Assembly: GCA_023433405.1 (NCBI GenBank)
Contig: JAEZCT010000063.1
Coordinates: 1 to 26,521, forward strand
Source of the DNA: Bacillota bacterium
GTDB taxonomy: Bacteria > Bacillota > Clostridia > Oscillospirales > Ruminococcaceae
Reading direction: 5' to 3'
Length of the DNA: 26,521 nt
Part shown: in pieces, positions 7,989 through 14,720 of the stretch
Layout of the letters: every line of letters starts with the position of its first letter
Numbering within the stretch: position 1 is the first letter of the stretch
Notes under the pieces: model-generated
Told to the model about the DNA's origin: nothing
What the model saw: the letters and a program-made list of their open reading frames with translations, nothing else
The model's database searches: none
Program-made: the position numbers and the translations under genes

Positions 7989-9059
7989 ATGAACAAAACG
8001 GTCATTAATATGCTATCCAAAGCAGACACAGTAAAGGGGCACGGGGTACTCTCAGCATATGAAGAGCAGGTTTCCTTGGTTCGCGAAGGACTTTCGGATG
8101 AATTTGAGGTGGTGGAAAACCACCCGTTTCTAGGCGACATCCTCCATCTGCACACCGTCAACCTCGGCTTCTACCTGCGCAGCCTGTTTCGGCGCCCCAG
8201 CGTAAAGACCATTGGCTATGTACATTACATCCCCGAGACGCTGGAAAAAAGCCTGACTCTGCCACCCGTCATTAAGCAGATTTTTTATCGCTATATCGTC
8301 CATTTTTACAGCCGCATGGATTACCTTGTGACCGTCAACCCCTGTTTTATTGAAAAGCTTGCGGCCCTTGGTATTGACCGGGAAAAGATTACCTACATTC
8401 CAAACTTTGTGTCGGATGATAAGTTCTACGCCGTAGACCGGGGGCAAAAGCCCGCGCTGCGCGCCCGCTACGGTCTTGCGCCCGACCGGTTTACCGTGCT
8501 GAGCGTTGGGCAGCTTCAGGTGCGCAAGGGTGTCCATGAATTTGTGGAGCTTGCAAAAACCCTGCCGGACATAAACTTTGTATGGGCCGGAGATTTTACC
8601 TTTGGCAAGATCAGCGACGGCTACGCGGAGATTAAACGGCTGGTGGCCGACCCTCCCGCAAACGTTACCTTTTTGGGTCTTGTCCCCCGTGAGAATATGA
8701 ACGACGTGTATAACCTGGCCGACGTCCTATTTCAGCCCTCCTACGACGAGCTGTTCCCCATGACCACGCTGGAGGCGATGTGTGTGGGACTGCCGCTCTT
8801 GCTGCGGGACCTTACGCTGTATGAGGATATTTTGTTTGATTATTACCTGCGAGGCCACGACAACGGCGATTTTCGCCGCGCGCTCCTTGCCCTGCAGGAT
8901 AACGAGGAACATGGCAAGGCCTGTGCCCTTTCACGCAAGGGACATGAGTTTTACAGCCGCGAGTCGGTGCTGCGCCAGTGGCAGCGGTATTACGAGGCCG
9001 TGGCGATGGCGGCCGCGCTTACCGGTCGCGCCTCCCACCGCAGGCTGAGAAGGGTGTAA
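7989..9059 (+). CDS. Glycosyltransferase family 4 (GT-B fold), probably glycolipid-forming
   Basis: This 356-aa protein is a GT4 enzyme. Its N-terminal half has KGHGVLSAYEEQVSLV and the IGYVHYIPETLEKSL region (75-89) typical of the membrane glycolipid-type GT4s next to VTT genes in Firmicutes. The C-terminal half has VGQLQVRKG (173-181) and the E-x7-E sugar-nucleotide motif in DELFPMTTLE (Glu254, Glu262). No transmembrane segment is present, so it is a cytosolic or peripheral membrane enzyme. The sugar donor and the acceptor cannot be read from sequence; a diacylglycerol acceptor is inferred from relatives and the membrane-protein neighbour. I chose the ATG at 7989, which has AAAAGGA upstream; an in-frame extension to 7878 would begin inside the R2 repeat. 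The VTT gene follows after 260 bp. Confidence 0.88.
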   Translation: MNKTVINMLSKADTVKGHGVLSAYEEQVSLVREGLSDEFEVVENHPFLGDILHLHTVNLGFYLRSLFRRPSVKTIGYVHYIPETLEKSLTLPPVIKQIFYRYIVHFYSRMDYLVTVNPCFIEKLAALGIDREKITYIPNFVSDDKFYAVDRGQKPALRARYGLAPDRFTVLSVGQLQVRKGVHEFVELAKTLPDINFVWAGDFTFGKISDGYAEIKRLVADPPANVTFLGLVPRENMNDVYNLADVLFQPSYDELFPMTTLEAMCVGLPLLLRDLTLYEDILFDYYLRGHDNGDFRRALLALQDNEEHGKACALSRKGHEFYSRESVLRQWQRYYEAVAMAAALTGRASHRRLRRV

Positions 9060-9319
9060 TTGCGTTTTTAAGCCGCCCTGTAACCAAACCTGCGCGGGTT
9101 AATACTATAATAAAAACACAACATTACTTATAAACACGCCATCACCGAAGGGGGATAACGGAATAGTTCCGGTGACCGTGCTCTTTCAAAGCCCATGCCG
9201 GCGTCGGCACGGCCACATTTTGCATTGTACCTTTGCGCCGCCCGAGAGAAACAAAGGGGGCGGCGGCAGTGTGTTTGCCCGCAAGGCCGCAGGGGAGTTT
9301 GGAAGGAGAAAGGCTATTT
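9060..9319. other. GC-rich spacer between GT4 and VTT genes
   Basis: There is no credible gene. It contains several small inverted repeats (TGCCG/CGGCA near 9196-9210 and GCCGCC/GGCGGC near 9236-9270) and an isolated TATAAT-like box near 9108. The VTT reading frame can be extended upstream to a TTG at 9233, but that part is low-complexity and the better start is 9320. Confidence 0.5.
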
Positions 9320-9964
9320 ATGATGACCTCACAGCCCATGAATCCGGCGGAGCGTTTGTCCGCGTCCCGCCAGCGGATTATTAAGATCATCTATAACACC
9401 ATCTCGGTGCTTGGCATTCTTGGCAGCATAGGCTTTTGCATCTACCTGTACCGCAGGGGCATTTTTACCGACCGGGAGGCGATGCGAAGCTTTGTGTTAA
9501 CCCGTCCGGCCACCGCGCCGTTTTTGTTCATCCTCATTCAAATCCTTCAGGTGGTGGTTCCCGTCATTCCCGGCGGCATCAGCCTTGCGGCGGGGGTATG
9601 GATCTTCGGTCCGTGGCTTGGGTTTGCTTATAACTATATCGGCATCTGTATCGGCTCCATTCTCAATTTTCTCATTGCCCGCCGGTTTGGCAAGCCGCTG
9701 GTGCAGGCCGTTGTGAGCGAGCGGATTTTTAACAAATACATCGGCTGGCTGGATAAGGGCAAGCGGTTTGACACGCTGTTTGCCTGGGCTATTTTCCTGC
9801 CCGTAGCGCCGGATGATTACCTGTGTATGCTGGCGGGGCTCACCTCGATTACACTCAAAAAGTATGTGCTTATCATCCTGCTGTGCAAGCCCGCCTCCAT
9901 CTTTTTATACAGCATTGGGCTGAGTACGCTTATTGGCTACTTCATTAAGCTTTTGCCTGCCTGA
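9320..9964 (+). CDS. TVP38/TMEM64-type (VTT domain, DedA-like) integral membrane protein
   Basis: This 214-aa protein has a short polar N-terminus, a membrane segment (about 25-45) and a VTT domain with about four more segments. The conserved core appears as VVVPVIPGGISLAAGVWIFG, followed by GSILNFLIARRFGKPLV and FLPVAPDDYLCMLAGLT. VTT proteins act in lipid transport or scrambling and membrane homeostasis. The exact substrate is unknown here. The ATG at 9320 (or 9323, the next codon) follows AAGGAG at 9303-9308, which favours it over an upstream TTG. It shares its orientation with the GT4 gene and is followed by a strong terminator, so the two probably form one cassette acting on membrane lipids. 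Confidence 0.88.
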   Translation: MMTSQPMNPAERLSASRQRIIKIIYNTISVLGILGSIGFCIYLYRRGIFTDREAMRSFVLTRPATAPFLFILIQILQVVVPVIPGGISLAAGVWIFGPWLGFAYNYIGICIGSILNFLIARRFGKPLVQAVVSERIFNKYIGWLDKGKRFDTLFAWAIFLPVAPDDYLCMLAGLTSITLKKYVLIILLCKPASIFLYSIGLSTLIGYFIKLLPA

Positions 9965-10001
9965 CGGTCCCTTAAAATTAAGGAACGCGTTAAATCCTCA
10001 C

Positions 10002-10047
10002 AATCTTCACGAAGCCTTTTGACTTGGGCTTTGTGAAGATTTTTTAT
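10002..10047 (+). terminator. Rho-independent terminator after the VTT gene
   Basis: A 15-bp stem with one G-U pair (10002-10016 with 10027-10041) is followed directly by TTTTTAT. It lies 37 bp beyond the VTT stop codon and runs into R2 copy B. Confidence 0.88.
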
Positions 10048-10147
10048 ACTAATATCCGATTTATTAGAGTATAAAAATCAAGTGAAAAGCTTTAATTTAT
10101 GGGTTTTCACGCGGATTTTTATCGACTCTTTTTGAGGAGATTAGTAT
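10046..10147 (+). repeat. R2 palindromic repeat, copy B (MITE-like)
   Basis: This 102-bp unit is nearly identical to 7825-7926 and in the same orientation. The visible difference is TTATTAG in place of TTAAAAG, which weakens the outer part of the inner stem. The terminal ATACTAAT/ATTAGTAT repeats are intact. Together with copy A it brackets the GT4-VTT cassette. Confidence 0.85.
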
Positions 10148-10202
10148 TAGTTGCAAATTCATCGATAACAATATTGGTATAAAATGGGTTCTTCGAAAAG
10201 GC

Positions 10203-10237
10203 AAAAAAATGCCGCCCCCACTATTGCGAAGACAGCA
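10203..10237 (-). terminator. Terminator after tRNA-Val
   Basis: On the minus strand TGCTGTC pairs with GGCGGCA, allowing G-U pairs, and is followed by TTTTTTT. It starts five bases beyond the CCA end of the tRNA. Confidence 0.6.
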
Positions 10238-10241
10238 CCCC

Positions 10242-10317
10242 TGGTGGACGATGAGGGACTCGAACCCACGACCCCCCGCATGTGACGCGGATGCTCTACC
10301 AACTGAGCTAATCGTCC
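10242..10317 (-). tRNA. tRNA-Val (anticodon CAC)
   Basis: The minus strand folds into a standard 76-nt cloverleaf with an encoded CCA end. The acceptor stem is GGACGAT/ATCGTCC, the D-arm is GCTC-AGTTGGTA-GAGC, and the anticodon arm is TCCGC-GTCACAT-GCGGG. U33 is followed by CAC, which reads the GUG valine codon. The T-arm GTGGG-TTCGAGT-CCCTC carries one T-T mismatch at 50:64. No other tRNA is nearby. A good promoter lies at 10378-10406 and a terminator follows, so it is probably a single-gene unit. Confidence 0.95.
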
Positions 10318-10705
10318 AAATTACTAATATTCCGCTTTATTATTATCCATTTTATATCGTTTAAGGCGACAAAAAGGATTATAGTACATCTTGTGCTCAA
10401 TTGCAACACTTTTTTTCTGTTTGTGCGTCAGTTGGGCACATTTTGGTCAACACAGACAAATTACCGGGCAAGAATTTGCGAAAAAATAAAAATCACAAAC
10501 TGTTTTGCGCAGTTTACATCCAGCAATTATGGATGATAAGCCGCACGGCGGGCACAAGGCTTTTGTCCGCTGCGCGTTACCCGCAACGTTTTCTAAAAGA
10601 GAATAGGACTCGAAATATTCCGGCACAGCGATTTTTTATGCGCGGATATGGTATGATAGATTTAATTGACAAGGCGTTATCAACGGAAAGGACGTGTGCA
10701 ATACA
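10318..10705. other. Gene-free region between tRNA-Val and the DUF6062 gene
   Basis: I see no credible gene. It contains a left-end R2 fragment (about 10321-10346, TTACTAATATTCCG), the tRNA promoter (10378-10406) and AT-rich sequence. A TATGAT at 10653-10658 may be the -10 box for the DUF6062 gene, but no clear -35 goes with it. Confidence 0.5.
10378..10406 (-). promoter_or_regulatory. Promoter for tRNA-Val
   Basis: On the minus strand TTGCAA (-35) is followed by a 17-bp spacer and a perfect TATAAT (-10). Transcription would start near 10371, about 54 nt before the tRNA 5' end. Confidence 0.65.
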
Positions 10706-11395
10706 ATGAAGGAAACAATCTATACAATCCCCCTCAGCGAGGTGTTCGAGCCCTTGCAGGGCTGCCCGCTGTGCCGGCTCAAGGCCATTTTGGAGGAGCG
10801 GGCGCTGGAGGCAATTATGGGGGCGGCGATGATGGAGCCGGATATCCGCATTCAAACAAACCGCGCGGGCTTTTGCGCGGCGCATTTTGATAAAATGCTG
10901 GCCCGAAAAAACCGCCTATCCCTCGCGCTGATGCTGGAAAGTCACCTTGACGCAATTGGGCAGCTTTTGCCAGGCGAGACGCAGGAAAACGCGGGCAAGG
11001 CCGATGTGAAGCGGCTGCGCACCGCGCTGGAGAGCTGCTATATCTGCGAGAAGGTAGAGACCTCCCTGAGCCAGATGGTGCGCAACCTTTTTGAAGTTTA
11101 CCGGCGTGAGGAGGAGTTTCGCGCCCTGTACGCCCGCCAGCCCCACCTGTGCCTGGAGCATTACTGCCTGCTGGCGGAAGGGGCACCCAAGGAGCTGGGC
11201 AAAAAGGAGCTGGGCGGCTTTTTAGCCGTAACGGGTCGCCTTGCGCGGCAGGGACTGCGGGAGGCGCGGGAGGATATTGGTGCCTTCTGCGCGCTGTTTG
11301 ATTACCGCAACGCGGGCAAAAGCGCCGATAACCCCCGGGTGAAAACCGCGGTGGAGCGCGCCGTAGGTCTATTGACCGGCAGCGAGCAACCGTAA
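10706..11395 (+). CDS. DUF6062 family protein with duplicated CxxC/CxxH modules
   Basis: This 229-aa protein matches my memory of the clostridial DUF6062 family, including the MKETIYTIPLSEVFEP start, MMEPDIRIQTN, KNRLSLALMLESHL and the C-terminal FDYRN. It contains two equal modules: Cys20-x2-Cys23 with Cys57-x2-His60, and Cys111-x2-Cys114 with Cys149-x2-His152. The gaps are about 34 residues in each, which suggests an internal duplication and two metal sites, probably zinc. No membrane segment is seen. The biochemical role is unknown. The ATG at 10706 was chosen because relatives begin there; GGAAAGGA lies 13 bp upstream. An in-frame GTG at 10694 is too close to that site. Confidence 0.85.
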   Translation: MKETIYTIPLSEVFEPLQGCPLCRLKAILEERALEAIMGAAMMEPDIRIQTNRAGFCAAHFDKMLARKNRLSLALMLESHLDAIGQLLPGETQENAGKADVKRLRTALESCYICEKVETSLSQMVRNLFEVYRREEEFRALYARQPHLCLEHYCLLAEGAPKELGKKELGGFLAVTGRLARQGLREAREDIGAFCALFDYRNAGKSADNPRVKTAVERAVGLLTGSEQP

Positions 11396-11571
11396 AGGCA
11401 AAAACACTGTTTGTATAAAAAATGGTACGGAAAAGGCCGCGGTTCCGATGAAACAGCGGATTATCGCATTCCCCAAAAAAGCACCGCAAGGTAACATAAT
11501 TCGGTTTCTCAACCGTTATGCATAATAAACATCTGTGAAACGGCAGGGGATTAAACCCTTTTTAAACCGTG

Positions 11572-11674
11572 TTTTCAACTCTTTCCACCGAGTTTTCAAC
11601 ATCTGTTATGTAAACCGCCCGTTTACGGAGGGTATAAGCCGCGTATTTTCAACCTTTTCAACCCCATTTTCCAC
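11572..11674 (+). promoter_or_regulatory. Two triplets of TTTTCAAC/TTTTCCAC boxes
   Basis: The boxes start at 11572, 11581 and 11593, and again at 11646, 11655 and 11667. Both triplets share the same 9- and 12-bp steps and lie 74 bp apart. Box sequences are TTTTCAAC, CTTTCCAC, TTTTCAAC and then TTTTCAAC, TTTTCAAC, TTTTCCAC. The last box overlaps the presumed -35 of the following promoter. Such regular spacing suggests an operator array for a cooperative DNA-binding protein. The boxes resemble weak DnaA boxes (TTTTCCACA), but no dnaA gene or known origin genes are nearby. Confidence 0.5.
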
Positions 11675-11696
11675 CGTGTACAATGTATAATATAAT
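11668..11696 (+). promoter_or_regulatory. Promoter candidate for the 91-aa membrane protein gene
   Basis: TTTCCA (11668-11673) is followed by a 17-bp spacer and TATAAT (11691-11696). A second TATAAT overlaps at 11686. The leader to the ATG at 11816 would be about 110 nt. Confidence 0.4.
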
Positions 11697-11815
11697 GAAT
11701 ACCCAAATTTTTCATGTTTAATATTGGTTGAGAATACCCGCCTAACAGTAAGGAACTGGCGTATAAGGCAGGGTGAAAACGACCAAAATAAAGCTGGAGA
11801 AGGGGGGAAGCGCCA

Positions 11816-12091
11816 ATGCTCAGAGGCACCAACAAACGGGCCATCGAGGTGGTTAATACCGAAAGCGACTATTTTGAACGCATCATCTTCATTGTCAATC
11901 ACGAAAAACGCAACACGCCCGAACCGGAGCTGCGGCGGCAGGCGCATACCTACATGACCGCCAACGGGCCGCGCATCCGGCGGGCGCTGCTTTTGCGCTC
12001 CACCATCCTTGCGGGGGTGCTAAAGATTATGGCTGCCGCGGCGGCCGGGGCGACCATCTCGGCGCTGTGCCTGCTGCTGATCTACCGGTAA
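11816..12091 (+). CDS. Small hypothetical protein with C-terminal membrane anchor
   Basis: This 91-aa protein has a basic, soluble N-terminal part (1-60) with the pattern RGTNKRAIEVVNTESDYFERIIFIV, which I associate with an unnamed clostridial family of small proteins. An Ala/Leu-rich hydrophobic segment (about 62-90) follows and ends the protein. Arg residues before the segment suggest that the N-terminus is in the cytoplasm. The ATG is preceded by AAGGGGGGAAG at good spacing, which makes translation credible. It sits behind an unusual box array and promoter. Function unknown. Confidence 0.65.
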   Translation: MLRGTNKRAIEVVNTESDYFERIIFIVNHEKRNTPEPELRRQAHTYMTANGPRIRRALLLRSTILAGVLKIMAAAAAGATISALCLLLIYR

Positions 12092-12240
12092 GCGGCATTC
12101 GCGCCATCGCAGCCATTGCCCGCTCGGCGGGGTTCGGGGCTCGTTGTAGTTCGCCCGGCACCCCGCCTTTTTCGCGCCTTGTTCGGCTGCGTGTCGCCAC
12201 CGTTGCAAAGAGCCCGCCGCTGCCCTTGTTGGTGATAATC

Positions 12241-12270
12241 TTGACGGAGCTTACAAAGAGATGGTATTAT
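12241..12270 (+). promoter_or_regulatory. Promoter for the FHDS-DUF3781 pair
   Basis: TTGACG (12241-12246) and TATTAT (12265-12270) are separated by 18 bp. Transcription would start near 12277, which leaves a normal leader for the GTG start at 12305 but almost none for the ATG at 12284. Confidence 0.6.
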
Positions 12271-12304
12271 TAGCGAACAACTGATGCGGGAAGGTTTGTT
12301 TCTA

Positions 12305-12640
12305 GTGAGTAATTGGTCGGATGTAAATAACCAAGCGGCTATTGAGAACTTGCTGCGGATGTACGGCGGCTTTCATGACTCCTGTATAACAGAGCTTCGG
12401 TATCAAAGCGGAGCTGATGTAACCGCGGATCTGTCCATGAGGTTTGGGAACCCTTTAGACAGAAAACTCTATGTAATACTCAAAAGGCAATTTGAGCCCA
12501 TAACCATAGAGCTGCTTTTTGAGGGAATGCGTCAGATGAATGTTACAGGCTGGCAAATGAACTATTTTTGCTATATACTTGACTGCTACCTTGCGTTTCG
12601 TAACGACCTAATAACGGGAATGGATGAGAATTTAATGTGA
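12305..12640 (+). CDS. Hypothetical protein with GGFHDSCITELRY motif
   Basis: This protein is about 111 aa from the GTG at 12305. It begins MSNWSDVNNQAAIENLL and carries GGFHDSCITELRYQSG, a pattern I recall from a widespread family of small bacterial hypothetical proteins, some of which are suspected immunity proteins. The middle alternates hydrophobic residues like beta strands (RKLYVILKRQFEPITIELLFEG). There is no signal or membrane segment. The GTG has GGGAAGG about 11 bp upstream and fits the promoter at 12241-12270; an ATG at 12284 in the same frame is less likely. Its stop codon overlaps the start of the next gene by 4 bp. By eye the base composition is more AT-rich than trpS or the DUF6062 gene, which may reflect recent transfer. 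Confidence 0.72.
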   Translation: MSNWSDVNNQAAIENLLRMYGGFHDSCITELRYQSGADVTADLSMRFGNPLDRKLYVILKRQFEPITIELLFEGMRQMNVTGWQMNYFCYILDCYLAFRNDLITGMDENLM

Positions 12641-12915
12641 GTGATAAGAAGGAAGAGCTGTTACTTCATTTAGAAAGGCTCCATACCACCGAACTGGGCG
12701 TTTCCAGAATCAAAAGAAATCTTTCGTTGGAGGCTGAGGATGTTGTGGAGTGGTGTCGCGGCAAGCTGCAAAGCCCCGAAGCCGTAATAACCAGAGCGGG
12801 CAAGAACTGGTACATAGAAGCGGAGCATTGTAAAATTACAGTGAATGCTCACAGCTATACCATAATTACCGCGCATAAACGAAAAAATAAGAGACTACTC
12901 AAAACGAGTGACTAG
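12637..12915 (+). CDS. DUF3781 family protein
   Basis: This 92-aa protein matches my memory of DUF3781 across its length. Family-like stretches are LHTTELGVSRIKRNLSL, DVVEWCRGKL, RAGKNWYIEAE and NAHSYTIITAHK. It is probably a small soluble cytoplasmic protein; the molecular role is not known. The GTG start overlaps the previous stop as GTGA (12637-12640), so the two genes are probably translationally coupled and their products may act together. It is AT-richer than its flanks, like its partner. Confidence 0.85.
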   Translation: MSDKKEELLLHLERLHTTELGVSRIKRNLSLEAEDVVEWCRGKLQSPEAVITRAGKNWYIEAEHCKITVNAHSYTIITAHKRKNKRLLKTSD

Positions 12916-13265
12916 CGCGTTTCTACTGTGTTTAGCTATTTTATTTTGGGGTTTGTCCTTATCTGGCAAACTAGAGATGAACCTTTTCATGGAGTAAGAT
13001 ACCCCCATAAGATACTCACGCTTGCTTGCACCCTATCGGGTCGGGACACACGGGAACCTGCATTCCTTCAGGTTCCCGTGTACTATGTGTTGCTTCGGTA
13101 CGCTTTAATACGAAACCCCTTTTAACGTGTAGAAACCAGTATAAGCCCGAATCGTACCATTGTTGCGCGGGAGAGAACTCCTGTGTTATAATAGCCGCAA
13201 TACGGAAGCTACTTCCCTTTTCCTATTTATTTCATTTCTATCAACAGCTTTAAGGAGGCAGGGTT
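12916..13265. other. Gap before trpS with a hairpin and the trpS promoter
   Basis: I see no gene. GTTTCTAC near 12920 and GTAGAAAC near 13127 are inverted and roughly bracket the stretch. A 13-bp perfect hairpin (13048-13060 with 13069-13081, loop CATTCCTT) lies in the middle and is not followed by a T-run. The trpS promoter is at 13163-13192. The T-box consensus for tRNA-sensing leaders was looked for and not found. Confidence 0.55.
13163..13192 (+). promoter_or_regulatory. Promoter for trpS
   Basis: TTGCGC (13163-13168), an 18-bp spacer and a perfect TATAAT (13187-13192). The leader to the ATG at 13266 is about 67 nt, which is too short for a T-box. Confidence 0.6.
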
Positions 13266-14297
13266 ATGACGCCCGAGAATCAGGCAGAAAACCAAACCGT
13301 GAAAAAAAAGGTTATCTTCAGCGGCATTCAGCCCACCGGCATTTTTACGCTGGGCAACTATATCGGCGCTATCCGCAATTGGGTAAAGCTGCAGGAGGAG
13401 TATAACTGCATCTATTCCGTTGTGAATATGCACGCCATCACCGTACGGCAGGATCCCGCCGCTCTGCGTCAGCAGTCGTTATCCTCCTACGCACTGCTTT
13501 TGGCCTGCGGGCTTGACCCGGAAAAATGCCTGGTGTTTATACAGAGCCATGTTGCCGCCCATGCACAGCTTTCTTGGGTTTTGGGCTGCAGCGCGCAGTT
13601 TGGCGAGCTTTCGCGCATGACGCAGTTTAAGGATAAGAGCCAAAGGCACGCGGATGATGTCAACGTCGGGCTGTTTACCTACCCCGTGCTGATGGCGGCG
13701 GATATTTTGCTGTACCAGGCAGACCTTGTTCCGGTGGGCGTTGACCAGAAGCAGCACCTTGAGCTTGCCCGGGATATCGCCATTCGCTTTAACGGGCGTT
13801 ACGGCAATACCTTTACCATGCCCGAGGGCTATATTCCCAAGATGGGCGCGAAGGTGATGAGCCTGCAGGAGCCCACCAAAAAGATGAGCAAATCGGACGA
13901 TAACCCAAAGTCCTTTATCTCTATCCTGGATGAGCCGGAGGTTATCGTGAAAAAATTCAAAAGCGCGGTAACCGATTCGGAGGCGCGCGTCGCCTATGCC
14001 GACGGCAAGGATGGCATAAATAACCTCATGACCATCTACTCCATCCTCAGCGGCTGTTCGTATGAGGAGATTGAGAGGGAATTTGAAGGCAAGGGCTACG
14101 GGGACTTTAAGTCGCGTGTTGGCGAGGCGGTGGCGGAGCACCTGCGTCCCGTGCGGGAACAGCACGCCCGGCTCCTAAACGACAAGGCTTACCTGGAGCA
14201 GTGCTATACCGCGGGCGCAAAGAAAGCGGCGCACTTTGCAGAGCGCACTCTGGATAAGGTTTATAAAAAGGTTGGTTTTGTGCAGAACCCTTTTTAG
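13266..14297 (+). CDS. trpS: Tryptophanyl-tRNA synthetase
   Basis: This 343-aa class I aminoacyl-tRNA synthetase charges tRNA-Trp using ATP in the cytoplasm. It shows SGIQPTGIFTLGNYIGA (19-35), in which TLGN (28-31) is the HIGH-type signature, and KMSKS (206-210) in the second ATP-binding loop. The length is normal for bacterial TrpRS (about 330-345 aa), with a short extra N-terminal tail of about 14 residues. The ATG at 13266 follows AAGGAGG (13252-13258). It is a single-gene unit with its own promoter and a strong terminator. Confidence 0.97.
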   Translation: MTPENQAENQTVKKKVIFSGIQPTGIFTLGNYIGAIRNWVKLQEEYNCIYSVVNMHAITVRQDPAALRQQSLSSYALLLACGLDPEKCLVFIQSHVAAHAQLSWVLGCSAQFGELSRMTQFKDKSQRHADDVNVGLFTYPVLMAADILLYQADLVPVGVDQKQHLELARDIAIRFNGRYGNTFTMPEGYIPKMGAKVMSLQEPTKKMSKSDDNPKSFISILDEPEVIVKKFKSAVTDSEARVAYADGKDGINNLMTIYSILSGCSYEEIEREFEGKGYGDFKSRVGEAVAEHLRPVREQHARLLNDKAYLEQCYTAGAKKAAHFAERTLDKVYKKVGFVQNPF

Positions 14298-14314
14298 GTG
14301 GCATACCGCATTTA

Positions 14315-14350
14315 TAAAAAACACCATACCACAAAGTATGGTGTTTTTTT
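14315..14350 (+). terminator. Rho-independent terminator of trpS
   Basis: ACACCATAC (14321-14329) pairs with GTATGGTGT (14336-14344). The stem is flanked by A5 and followed by T7, 18 bp after the trpS stop codon. Confidence 0.92.
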
Positions 14351-14514
14351 GCGTCTTCCACGCCTGTTTTCAGCAAGATACCCGCCGAATTGCCGCGCGA
14401 TTGCGACGTGTTTTTTTAGGAGACGGGATTAGGATAATAAAAGGTAATATTTTCTTATTCTATACAATTAGTAAACGATACCCTGTAATACTAGTCCCCT
14501 TAATAAGTTAGACT

Positions 14515-14610
14515 TTGTAGATAACAATTAGCGTGAGAACCCGTAAACCAAAGCGTTTCACTCGATTTTTATACATGATACCCTTTCCGGTCGGTTATTC
14601 GTATTAGTAT
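14515..14610 (-). repeat. R2 repeat, degenerate copy D
   Basis: On the minus strand this matches copies A and B through the GTATAAAAATCGAGTGAAA region and the terminal ATACTAAT (14603-14610 read in reverse). It has many substitutions and small insertions, so it is an old copy. Confidence 0.6.
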
Positions 14611-14720
14611 AAAAACCGAGTCCTACCGCTTATCCCGTTACAATACCGCATTGGTCCTTGTTTGTTAAATGAAAACCACGAATTCCCCAAAACTCCTTGC
14701 GAAAGGCATGGTTCTGCTAT

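Larger units (their letters stand above)
11396..11815. other. Regulatory-looking gap with a two-by-three box array
   Basis: No gene is supported. The left 150 bp show nothing clear. From 11551 there are two TTAAACC repeats 11 bp apart, six TTTTCAAC/TTTTCCAC-like boxes in two equally spaced triplets (11572-11600 and 11646-11674), a GTAAAC/GTTTAC inverted repeat between them (11610-11626), and overlapping TATAAT boxes (11686-11696). The small membrane protein gene follows. Confidence 0.6.
14298..14720. other. Gap between trpS and spoIIE
   Basis: It holds the trpS terminator (14315-14350) and a decayed R2 copy on the minus strand (about 14515-14610). I see no gene and no confident spoIIE promoter; no Spo0A box (TGTCGAA) was found here. 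Confidence 0.5.

Noticed and set aside
12916..13265. T-box leader upstream of trpS
   Set aside because: The conserved GGGTGGNACCGCG antiterminator element is absent and the promoter leaves a leader of only about 67 nt.
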